Shown piece by piece: positions 1 to 6,987 of a DNA stretch of 55,487 nt. Every line of letters starts with the position of its first letter. Position 1 is the stretch's first letter. The notes under the pieces were generated by a model. The model had not been told where the DNA came from, made no database searches, and was given only the letters and a program-made list of their open reading frames with translations. A program made the position numbers and the translations under genes. Source of the DNA: Chloroflexota bacterium (lineage in GTDB: Bacteria > Chloroflexota > Anaerolineae > 4572-78 > J111); the NCBI GenBank assembly GCA_016860845.1, contig BOKF01000055.1, forward strand, positions 1 through 55,487. Reading direction: 5' to 3'.

Positions 1-1026
1 CGATCTAAATTGCAGGCGGTTTTAATCAATGCCGGCAATGCCAATGCCATAACCGGCGAGCAAGGATTGGCCGATGCCGAGCAAATGGCTCGCTGGGCCG
101 AGAACGCCTGCAACCTGCCGGCCGATAGTGTCTTTGTGATGAGCACTGGGATCATTGGGCAAAAAATGCCTATGGATAAATTGGAAACAGGTATTCGGAT
201 AGCCAGCGAAACTATTTTGACTGAGGCGGGCCGGTATGGGCGCGCCGTTGCCGAGGCGATCATGACGACCGATTTGGTGCCTAAAGAGGCTTTTGTCCAG
301 GCGGTTGTCGGAGAGAAGCCAGTTCACCTGGGGGGAATGGCCAAGGGAAGTGGCATGATCCACCCCAATTTGGCGACAATGCTGGCCGTCATTGTGACCG
401 ATGCCGCTATCGAACCGGCTGCCCTGATGGCGGCGCTCAAACAGGCCGTCGCATGCACCTTTAATCGGATAACCGTAGATGGCGATACCAGCACCAACGA
501 TACGGTGCTGGTTTTGGCTTCCGGCGACGCGGGCCACGCCCTTATCTCTAACCCGCAATCGCCCGGCTTTGCCTCGTTTGTGGCCGCCTTAACCGAGGTG
601 TGCAGCAGTTTGGCCAAGGCTGTGGTACGCGATGGTGAAGGCGCCACCAAACTGATTGAGATTACCATTCGAGGCGCTGCCAGCGAAGTTGAAGCCGAAG
701 CCGCCGCCAAAACCATAGCGACCTCACCCCTTATGAAAACGGCCCTGTTTGGCAACGATCCTAACTGGGGCCGGGCGCTGGCCGCTATTGGCCGCAGCGG
801 AGCTAGGGTTGACCCGGCGCAAGTCTCCCTGCACCTGGGTGATTTTCAGTTAGTCGCCCAGGGTGAGCCGCTGTCGTTCGATATGATCGCCGCCCATCAT
901 TGGCTGGCCGAAACTGATGAAGTTAAATTGGTGGCTGATTTGGGAGTCGGCCAGGCTGAAGCAACGGTGTGGACTTGTGACCTTTCCTATAAGTATGTTG
1001 AGATTAATGCTGAATATCACACTTGA
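1..1026 (+). CDS. argJ: Bifunctional ornithine acetyltransferase / N-acetylglutamate synthase, 5'-truncated
   Basis: ArgJ transfers acetyl from N2-acetylornithine to glutamate in cytoplasmic arginine synthesis, and in bifunctional forms also acetylates glutamate from acetyl-CoA. The frame is open from base 1, so the N-terminus lies outside the window; about 341 residues remain of a usual 400 or so. Family hallmarks visible are the early NAGNANA segment, GGMAKGSGMIHPN and the LATML autocleavage site. The nucleophile threonine codon is at 376-378; cleavage before it gives the alpha and beta chains. The C-terminal FGNDPNWGRALAAIGRSG block is also typical. No other arginine gene follows, so any arg operon lies upstream. 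The assignment is firm; whether the enzyme is mono- or bifunctional cannot be read from this part. Confidence 0.95.
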   Translation, partial: RSKLQAVLINAGNANAITGEQGLADAEQMARWAENACNLPADSVFVMSTGIIGQKMPMDKLETGIRIASETILTEAGRYGRAVAEAIMTTDLVPKEAFVQAVVGEKPVHLGGMAKGSGMIHPNLATMLAVIVTDAAIEPAALMAALKQAVACTFNRITVDGDTSTNDTVLVLASGDAGHALISNPQSPGFASFVAALTEVCSSLAKAVVRDGEGATKLIEITIRGAASEVEAEAAAKTIATSPLMKTALFGNDPNWGRALAAIGRSGARVDPAQVSLHLGDFQLVAQGEPLSFDMIAAHHWLAETDEVKLVADLGVGQAEATVWTCDLSYKYVEINAEYHT

Positions 1027-1193
1027 AAGGCAGGACAGTTAGACTATTGCCAATGCTTTGTTAACATGTTAAGTTAATTATTAAGGATAATCTGCCCATC
1101 ATAGATTTTTTGCCTGCCATTAACAGGCAGTAATCTTAATCTATTCCAGGAGCAGCTATTCACGATGCTATTTATCCAATCAAGAGAGAAACT

Positions 1194-2528
1194 ATGCTGC
1201 TGAAATTTTGGGGAACCAGAGGCTCCATCCCGGCTCCTCTCCGTCCGGACCAGGTTGAACAGAAGATTATCGCCGCCCTTGAAGCTGCAGGCCGTGAGAA
1301 AGTCAACCTCTCCAATCCTGGTGCGGTACGAGAATTTGTGGCCAATTTATCGTTTAACGGCAGTACCGTAGGGGGTAATACCGCCTGTGTAACGATTGAA
1401 CTTGGGGATGATTTGATCATTTTTGATGCCGGTTCGGGCATCCGTGAACTTGGCGATTATTTGATGGACGAAAGCAATAAGCGGGCCAAAGAGTTTGGCT
1501 TTGCCCGTGGTAAAGGTCACGCTTATCTATTTTTTACTCATACCCACTGGGATCATATCCAGGGGCTTCTCTACTTCAAGCCGATTCATGTGCCGGGAAA
1601 TGTTTTCGATATCCATTATGTCCATGAATATGTGCCTGATGTTTTGGCCCGGCAGATGGCCCCGGAATTTTTCCCGTTGCCCTTAGATGAGGTCAGTGCT
1701 TCGTTGAATTTTCAGCGGCTTGAAGCGGGGGCGTGGATTGAGATTGCTGGGGCCACTATTACCAATATGGAACTAAAGCATCCAGGTAAGGCTTATGCTT
1801 ATCGGGTAGAGGCTGACAACGCGATTGTGGTTGTCGCCACGGATAGCGAGTATAAAAGCTTGGATTACACTAATACCAAGAAATACAGTAATTTTTATGC
1901 CAATGCCGACGTGTTGATTTTTGATGCCCAGTTTTCAGTGCGAGAGTCGTTTGTTAAAGAAGACTGGGGGCACAGTTCGGCGTTGATTGGCGCGGATATT
2001 GCTCGAGAGGCCAAGGTAAAACGTCTGCTGCTTTTTCATCATGATCCCGCTACGACCGATGCCGAAATTATGCGGGTCTTACAGGAGACGGAAGAATATC
2101 TAGGGCATAGAAAAGGGATTACTGAAGTGATGGTAGCCCAAGAGGGCATGGAAATTTATCTGAGCAACCCCATCCCTGCCTCTGATTTTTACATAAAGGA
2201 CCACTTAGAAAAGGATATTATTGTCATATCCCTCTCGGGAAAATTTGGAGCGTACGCTACTGAGCAGTTTAGAAACCATCTCGCAAATAGTCTCCAAACT
2301 CATGAAGCCAACAAGGTTATCCTGATGATGGGGAATATAGGTGAGCTAACCATAGCGGGTATCAGAGCTTTGGTTGATGCCAGAAAAAGTGTGACCAGTT
2401 TGGCTCTGGTTGACGTCCCTCAGAATATTTATCGCGTATTTGAACTATCAGGAACGACAGACTTTTTTGCGATTTATAAAGATGTAGATGCGGCTTTATC
2501 TGCCTTAAACTCCAACAACAGTGACTAA
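1194..2528 (+). CDS. MBL-fold metallohydrolase fused to a C-terminal STAS domain
   Basis: 444 residues. The N-terminal part opens with KFWGTRGSIPAP and has VGGNTACV, then the metal site H116-x-H118-x-D120-H121, with later ligands probably in the HPGKAYAY and LLLFHHDP stretches. This is the metallo-beta-lactamase branch often annotated as class II phosphodiesterase-like or RNase Z-like. From about residue 335 to the end the sequence fits a STAS domain (IIVISLSGKFG, VILMMGNIGELTIAGI, FELSGTTDFFAIY), the fold of anti-sigma factor antagonists. The usual STAS phosphoserine position reads as Gly-Glu-Leu-Thr here, so phospho-regulation is uncertain. The substrate is unknown; a nucleotide-signal hydrolase controlled through STAS partners is an inference. 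The start is weakly supported (AGAGAGA upstream). The next gene is convergent, with only 6 nt between the stops. Confidence 0.85.
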   Translation: MLLKFWGTRGSIPAPLRPDQVEQKIIAALEAAGREKVNLSNPGAVREFVANLSFNGSTVGGNTACVTIELGDDLIIFDAGSGIRELGDYLMDESNKRAKEFGFARGKGHAYLFFTHTHWDHIQGLLYFKPIHVPGNVFDIHYVHEYVPDVLARQMAPEFFPLPLDEVSASLNFQRLEAGAWIEIAGATITNMELKHPGKAYAYRVEADNAIVVVATDSEYKSLDYTNTKKYSNFYANADVLIFDAQFSVRESFVKEDWGHSSALIGADIAREAKVKRLLLFHHDPATTDAEIMRVLQETEEYLGHRKGITEVMVAQEGMEIYLSNPIPASDFYIKDHLEKDIIVISLSGKFGAYATEQFRNHLANSLQTHEANKVILMMGNIGELTIAGIRALVDARKSVTSLALVDVPQNIYRVFELSGTTDFFAIYKDVDAALSALNSNNSD

Positions 2529-2534
2529 TCTCTC

Positions 2535-3164
2535 CTAATATGACCTCAGCAGCCGGATAAGTTGTTGTAACTCTTCGTTGCTAAAACTACGTTTGAGCAC
2601 TTCGGCGGCTTTTTCCGGGTCTCTGGTAATCGTAATTCGCTCGGTCCGCAACCCAGATTCAATCAAAGCCTTATTGATACTCATTTCACCGGCTAATACG
2701 GCCTGGCGTAATTGTTCAACTTTGGGGTTGGTTTCGGCATGCTGGCGCAGTTTGCGCAAGCCGGCCTGCCGCGAAGTGCCCGTGGCAATGTATTTTCTGC
2801 CGTCGTGCTGCTGGTCCCCATTTTCACTTTTGACATAGTGGCTTATCGCGCTTAGCTCCGGCGGCGTAAACTGGACCGCCTCATCTATCATATCCACCAC
2901 CAGCGGGTCGTCGGCGCATAGGCGGATTAAGGTGGCGACGTGAGTGCCCAGGCCCTGGGGCGGGGAAGCGGTGACAAACTCTTTGAAATTATCAAAGGTG
3001 AAAACTTCGCCTGTTTCCTGGTGCAGGTGTTCGCGCCACATCTCTTCTTCAATAACCTGCCTGATCAAACCGGGTATATTCTCTAAACTGGCTGCACCTT
3101 CTTTGATCGAACGAGACAATATATCCACTCTTTTGCCGTTGCGTACCAAAACCTCTTTCTTCAT
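2535..3164 (-). CDS. Conserved hypothetical protein, 209 aa
   Basis: A soluble, charged protein of 209 residues. The C-terminal half has a pattern I recognise from conserved hypothetical proteins of cyanobacteria and other filamentous bacteria: a GTSRQAGLRKLRQ segment, then a helix with VLAGEMSINKALIESGLR and a last part with DPEKAAEVLKRSFSNEELQQLI. That layout resembles helical DNA-associated or ParB-like linker regions, but no catalytic motif is visible and I do not assign a function. The start is supported by GGAG 6 nt upstream of ATG. The gene is convergent with the MBL-STAS gene and lies downstream, on the same strand, of the small ORF at 3305-3460, from which it is separated by a terminator-like hairpin. 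Confidence 0.7.
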   Translation of the reverse strand: MKKEVLVRNGKRVDILSRSIKEGAASLENIPGLIRQVIEEEMWREHLHQETGEVFTFDNFKEFVTASPPQGLGTHVATLIRLCADDPLVVDMIDEAVQFTPPELSAISHYVKSENGDQQHDGRKYIATGTSRQAGLRKLRQHAETNPKVEQLRQAVLAGEMSINKALIESGLRTERITITRDPEKAAEVLKRSFSNEELQQLIRLLRSY

Positions 3165-3206
3165 CTTAGCTCCGTTCCACTGTAAATGTTTTCAAACCCT
3201 GTAATC

Positions 3207-3269
3207 GCAATCTCGTTCCCAAACTGATCCTTCGACTTCGCTCAGGACAGGGTTTGGGAACGAGATCGC
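3207..3269. repeat. Inverted repeat with 15-bp perfect arms
   Basis: The arms at 3210-3224 and 3252-3266 are perfect reverse complements (ATCTCGTTCCCAAAC) and extend a few bases with one mismatch. The 27-nt loop contains CCTTCGACTTCGCTCAGG, a word I associate with dispersed palindromic repeats in environmental bacterial genomes. It sits between two minus-strand genes and resembles a REP/MITE-like element. No transposase is present. Confidence 0.7.
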
Positions 3270-3278
3270 CGATTAACA

Positions 3279-3306
3279 AACAAGCCATCCCACGGGATGG
3301 CTTGTT
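3279..3306 (-). terminator. Terminator-like hairpin at the end of the 51-aa ORF
   Basis: A 13-bp perfect stem (AACAAGCCATCCC with its reverse complement) with a 2-nt centre, so a slightly shorter stem in practice. On the minus strand it is followed by TTTGTTAAT. It begins within the stop codon of the small minus-strand ORF, as expected for an intrinsic terminator. Confidence 0.65.
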
Positions 3307-3460
3307 ACAGGCTATGGGTGGGCCACACCCGCCTTGCCAGCCGTATTAGCCAGCCCAGCAGGCCGGGCAGCGGTGAATTTAAGTAAGTCACCGGGCGCCC
3401 ATTGGCATAAACGATGATTGCATCTTTATTTCTCAGGCGAGGCTCGGTTGGCCGGGCCAT
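3305..3460 (-). CDS. Small 51-aa protein in its own transcription unit, possibly SOS-regulated
   Basis: An ATG at 3460 opens 51 codons ending at TAA 3305-3307. The N-terminal half is polar and charged (MARPTEPRLRNK, then IIVYANGRPVTYLN). The C-terminal half is cationic and amphipathic (PGLLGWLIRLARRVW), suggesting membrane association. Support for reality is architectural: a GGGGTGA Shine-Dalgarno-like stretch just upstream of the ATG, a TTGAAA-17-TAAAAT promoter at 3497-3525, a LexA-type box directly upstream of the -35, and a terminator hairpin at the stop. I do not recognise the family. By analogy with small SOS-induced peptides it could affect membrane or division, but this is inference. 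The alternative is a coincidental ORF over a non-coding RNA. Confidence 0.5.
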   Translation of the reverse strand: MARPTEPRLRNKDAIIVYANGRPVTYLNSPLPGLLGWLIRLARRVWPTHSL

Positions 3461-3496
3461 GGTCACCCCACTCGTTAGAAATTTCTCGCATGGGGC

Positions 3497-3525
3497 ATTT
3501 TATCATGTTTCAGACTCACTTTCAA
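3497..3525 (-). promoter_or_regulatory. Sigma70-type promoter for the 51-aa ORF
   Basis: On the minus strand, -35 TTGAAA (3520-3525) and -10 TAAAAT (3497-3502) with a 17-nt spacer. Predicted transcription start is near 3490, giving a leader of about 30 nt before the ATG at 3460. Confidence 0.65.
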
Positions 3526-3526
3526 T

Positions 3527-3540
3527 CGAACAAATGTTCC
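3527..3540. promoter_or_regulatory. LexA (Gram-positive SOS box)-type operator
   Basis: CGAACAAATGTTCC matches at every position the consensus CGAAC-RNRY-GTTYC known for Bacillus-type LexA. It lies 1 bp upstream of the -35 of the minus-strand promoter at 3497-3525 and 98 bp upstream of the plus-strand gene at 3639. Whether LexA of this organism reads this motif is not shown by the window. Confidence 0.5.
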
Positions 3541-3638
3541 GATTTGGTGTTTATACCTCTAGGGAGAAGCAACCGGCTCGCTATCCTGAGCCAGTTCATT
3601 AGCCCAAACGCCTCGTTGTCACTAAAATAAGCGCCATT

Positions 3639-6600
3639 ATGGGCAAATATGCTCAGTCGCGCCAAAGGCTAAAACATTCCTCCCCTCGATCCATTCCGGC
3701 CCCTACCTTACCCCTCCCTGCAGTTCAAAGCGCCCGCCGTACGTCCTATACCGGCTTGGGGGTTGTCCTGCTGATTTTCCTGATCCTGGCGACTCTCTAC
3801 AGTCTGGTTGTCCCCATCACCCAAGGCGAAGACGAACTGGCCCACTATCGCTACCTCAGCTTTATTGCCCAGACAGGCCGCTTGCCCCAGAATGCCGCCG
3901 AACGCCAGCAGGCCTGGTATCGCGCCGATTGGCCGCCCCTGTACCATTTGCTGGTGGGCTGGGCCGTCAGCCCGCTCGATACCACCCGCCCGCCGCTCAA
4001 AGATGTAGGCGAGTCGCCCCGGCGGCGGCTGGTGGGCGAAATCTTTTACCCTCGCCTCATCATTTACACCGAAGACGCCAACTGGCCCTGGCAGGATGGC
4101 ATCCTGGCCTGGCACCTGGGGCGGTTCATCTCGATTATCTTTTCAGCCGGAGCGTTGGTTTTTACGTATCTTACCGTTTTAGAAATTTGTAGAGGAGGCG
4201 AGGAGGCGAAGAAGCGAGGAGGCGAAGGGCAAGAATCTAAAGTCATCGCTCCATCGCCTCACTTTTCTTCGCCTCCCCCCGCCTCACTCTTGGCTTTAGC
4301 CGTTACCGCTCTCCTGGCCTTCACCCCCCGCTTCCTCTTCACCTCGGCTATGCTCGGCGACGACAGCCTGTTTATCCTGCTTTCGGCTATTTTCATTTGG
4401 CTGCTCCTGCGAGTTGCGCGCGGTGACGAGCGCTGGCAGCTTTATGCGCTTATCGGCCTGGTGCTGGGGCTGTCCGTTGTCACCAAGTACAGCACCGGCC
4501 TTTTGCCGCTGGCCGTTATTCCGACGGTGATCTGGCGGGCCGGGCAGGCCGGCTGGTCCTGGAGACGGGCCTCAGGCCGGGTAGCGCTGACCTGGCTATT
4601 TACGCTCATCGGCGCAAGCTGGTGGTTTGGCTGGATTGGCTACTACTTTAACACCGTCAAAACAGACGGCCTGTTTTTTGGCCTGCTCAAACCCTTGCTG
4701 GCCTCCGGTCCCGATGTGAGCATGCGCCGCGTCTTTGCCGTCTTTGGCGGCGGTGAATTTACCGGCCTGGAACGCCCTGGGGCCATCGCCGCCGGTACCT
4801 TCTGGGGCTGGCTGACCTACCTCTTTCAGACGTTTTGGGGTGTGCCGGTGTTGGAACACGACCCGTTCTTTCCCTGGGGCTACCTGATTATCCTGCTTTT
4901 CTGTCTCCTGGCGCTGGTTGGCTTGTGGCAGTTCTGGCGCACAGCAACAGCAGAACTGCGGATTATATTGGGACTACTGGGCTTGGTGGTCGCTCTCCTT
5001 TTACCCTTCCCGATCCTGCGTTTCTTTCTGACCCGCAACATCCTGGAAACCGGCCAGGGCCGCCACCTGCTCTACCCCGCCGCCCAGGCCATCCCGATCC
5101 TCCTGGTCCTCGGCTGGGCCGTGCTGGCAAAGAAGATTGAAGACAGCAAACAGAGTCTATCTGGCAATACCTCCGCTGTTCTCCATCCCCTATCCTCTAT
5201 CCCCTATCCTCTATCTTCTATCCTCATCTTCTTACCATCTCTCCTACTGCTCCTCTGGTCGCTCTTCCAGCTTGGCTATATGGCGGTCGCTTACCCCGCC
5301 CCTCTGCCGGTGCGGACAACCACCTTTGACTCGGCTTCAATTCCGCAGCCCTTAAAACACAATTTTGGCGAGGCAATTCAACTTTTGGGTTACGACTTTG
5401 TGCCCGATGCCGAACAGGCAACGGTTAATTTGACCCTTTTCTGGAAGTCGCTCAAACCCGTGGGCGAAAATTATCGGGTCCAGGTGCAGTTGGTTGACAA
5501 CGCCGGCCGGCCTCACTTTACCTGGCTCAGTCACCCCCTGAATGGGCGCTATCCAACTCGGGCCTGGGATAAAGGCGATGTCATTCGTGATACCCTGCCC
5601 TTGCCTCTGGCCGCCGTGCCGGCCAACCGCTACGACCTGCGACTGAACCTGCTCCGCGAAGCTGAAGATACCCCGCTGGCCGGCGAGCCGCTTGAATTTA
5701 TTCAGATTCCCCTGGTCGCTCAGCCGCCGATCCCTGGCTCAACCCGCCTGGGCGGCGCTGTTGATTATCGCCTCTGGGTTGGCGATACTCCGGCTCGCCC
5801 GCGCCAAACGCTGCCCCTCTCCTGGAGCTACGCCGACGCCTCGGCTGCGGCCCAATCGTCGCTGTCTGGCTTCCAGTCACGCGCACCCCAACCTGCCTGG
5901 GCTTTGGTCGGGCCGGATGATGTCCCGCGCCTGCCCCAAGCGACCGGCGACGCGACAACCATCTTCATCGTCGGCCCCGATTGGCCCAGCGGTCCCTACC
6001 ACCTTCAGTTGGATACCGGCCAGGACAGTTACCAGACCGAACCCTTGTTGACCGTTGCCAACGACGCCCGTTTGTTTGCGCTGCCGTCCTTGCCTGCGGG
6101 CTGGACTCCGGTGGAGGCGAATTTCGCCAACCGGATTAAATTGTTGGGCTATGTCTTGCCCACCCGCCGGGTCGAGCCGGGCGGCGCTCTGCCCCTGACC
6201 CTGTCCTGGCAAAGCCTGGCTCCGGTGCTGCCCGATCTCTTGACCTATGCCGTGCTTTTGGATGCCCAACAGCAGCCCTACGGCAGCGTTGACCGCTACC
6301 CGTCCGGTTTCTACAGTCCCATGTTGTGGGCTGAGCGTGAGATTATAGTTGACTCTTTTACCGTGCCTGTTCAGGCCGATGCCCCGCCGGGTGTATACGC
6401 TTTGCACGTGGGCCAATACCAGCTCGTCAGTGGCCAGCCCCAATCGCTGGCCCTCGTCGAAGGCGGCCAAGCCGCAGATGCAACGGCGGTCGTCATTGGC
6501 CCGATCAAAGTAGGTGGACCGCCGCCGGGAGTAACGATAACTGAGGTGCAGCCTCAATTTCCCTTGAACCAATTCTTTGGCGGCCAGATTACACTGCTGG

Positions 6601-6962
6601 GATATGATCGAGAGCAGAATTGCCAACAAGCAACTGTTAACTGCCAATTGGCAATAAAGCTCTATTGGCGGGCGGATACCGTTCCTGCTGCCGACTACAC
6701 CACCTTTCTTCACCTGCGTGACGCGGCCAATGAAACGGTCGCGCAAAAGGACAGCCCTCCGGCGGCAGGTCATTACCCGACCGGCTTGTGGGAGGCCGGC
6801 GAAATTATTGTTGACGAGATCACGCTGCCTCTGGCGGGCCTGCCGCCGGGCGAATACACACCGGTGGTCGGCCTGTATGAGTTTGCGACAGGCAACCGGC
6901 TGGCGACGCCGGGCCAGCCGGCCAATGAACTGCGTCTTAGACCCATTCAAATAAAGGAGTAA
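3639..6962 (+). CDS. Giant GT-C-like membrane protein with three C-terminal beta modules (paralog 1 of 7)
   Basis: 1107 residues. After a Pro-rich cytosolic leader, TM1 (about 40-60) is followed by an extracytoplasmic loop with D65-E66 in GEDELAHY and then ADWPPLYHLL, a layout like GT-C glycosyltransferases and DUF2142 proteins, where the acidic pair is the likely catalytic or metal site. Further TM helices run to about residue 560, including the GQGRHLLYP segment before the last pairs. Three beta-rich modules start near 573, 826 and 981 (GYD, LTLSWQSL, DAPPGVYALHVGQY type). Likely role: polyprenyl-phosphate-sugar-dependent transfer or polymerisation outside the membrane; donor and acceptor unknown. 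Three short-repeat inserts lie in loops (4191-4286, 5189-5223, 6618-6652). No clear ribosome binding site was seen at the chosen ATG. First gene of the seven-paralog run. Confidence 0.85.
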   Translation: MGKYAQSRQRLKHSSPRSIPAPTLPLPAVQSARRTSYTGLGVVLLIFLILATLYSLVVPITQGEDELAHYRYLSFIAQTGRLPQNAAERQQAWYRADWPPLYHLLVGWAVSPLDTTRPPLKDVGESPRRRLVGEIFYPRLIIYTEDANWPWQDGILAWHLGRFISIIFSAGALVFTYLTVLEICRGGEEAKKRGGEGQESKVIAPSPHFSSPPPASLLALAVTALLAFTPRFLFTSAMLGDDSLFILLSAIFIWLLLRVARGDERWQLYALIGLVLGLSVVTKYSTGLLPLAVIPTVIWRAGQAGWSWRRASGRVALTWLFTLIGASWWFGWIGYYFNTVKTDGLFFGLLKPLLASGPDVSMRRVFAVFGGGEFTGLERPGAIAAGTFWGWLTYLFQTFWGVPVLEHDPFFPWGYLIILLFCLLALVGLWQFWRTATAELRIILGLLGLVVALLLPFPILRFFLTRNILETGQGRHLLYPAAQAIPILLVLGWAVLAKKIEDSKQSLSGNTSAVLHPLSSIPYPLSSILIFLPSLLLLLWSLFQLGYMAVAYPAPLPVRTTTFDSASIPQPLKHNFGEAIQLLGYDFVPDAEQATVNLTLFWKSLKPVGENYRVQVQLVDNAGRPHFTWLSHPLNGRYPTRAWDKGDVIRDTLPLPLAAVPANRYDLRLNLLREAEDTPLAGEPLEFIQIPLVAQPPIPGSTRLGGAVDYRLWVGDTPARPRQTLPLSWSYADASAAAQSSLSGFQSRAPQPAWALVGPDDVPRLPQATGDATTIFIVGPDWPSGPYHLQLDTGQDSYQTEPLLTVANDARLFALPSLPAGWTPVEANFANRIKLLGYVLPTRRVEPGGALPLTLSWQSLAPVLPDLLTYAVLLDAQQQPYGSVDRYPSGFYSPMLWAEREIIVDSFTVPVQADAPPGVYALHVGQYQLVSGQPQSLALVEGGQAADATAVVIGPIKVGGPPPGVTITEVQPQFPLNQFFGGQITLLGYDREQNCQQATVNCQLAIKLYWRADTVPAADYTTFLHLRDAANETVAQKDSPPAAGHYPTGLWEAGEIIVDEITLPLAGLPPGEYTPVVGLYEFATGNRLATPGQPANELRLRPIQIKE
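4191..4286. repeat. Intragenic octanucleotide array with inverted arm
   Basis: Units of GGAGGCGA and variants at 8-nt spacing (4191-4225) face a complementary pyrimidine-rich arm (4255-4286); a 12-nt core GGAGGCGAAGAA is matched exactly. It lies within the coding sequence, in a loop between TM helices, and encodes Gly/Glu/Lys/Arg- then Ser/Pro-rich peptide. Confidence 0.75.
5189..5223. repeat. Intragenic heptanucleotide array, five units
   Basis: Five head-to-tail 7-nt units of the type YCTATCC, in frame within the first GT-C-like gene. It encodes a Pro/Ser/Ile/Tyr/Leu-rich stretch just before a TM helix. Confidence 0.8.
6618..6652. repeat. Heptanucleotide array in the third beta module (five units)
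   Basis: Five 7-nt units of the type AAYTGCC, 35 nt in total, encoding an NCQQATVNCQL loop between the LLGYD and LYWR strands. Arrays of the same length and position occur at 9661-9695 and 15892-15926. Confidence 0.8.
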
Positions 6963-6987
6963 GGCGGCCTGTTGCGGGCCTGGTTCA

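Noticed and set aside
3414..3630. Two short plus-strand frames before paralog 1
   Set aside because: They overlap the minus-strand LexA-box/promoter unit and lack start signals; neither continues into the downstream gene.
5877..6950. Minus-strand open frame of 357 codons
   Set aside because: It lies antisense to the C-terminal modules of paralog 1, is rich in Arg/Gln/Gly typical of antisense frames of GC-rich genes, and has no domain pattern or ribosome binding site.
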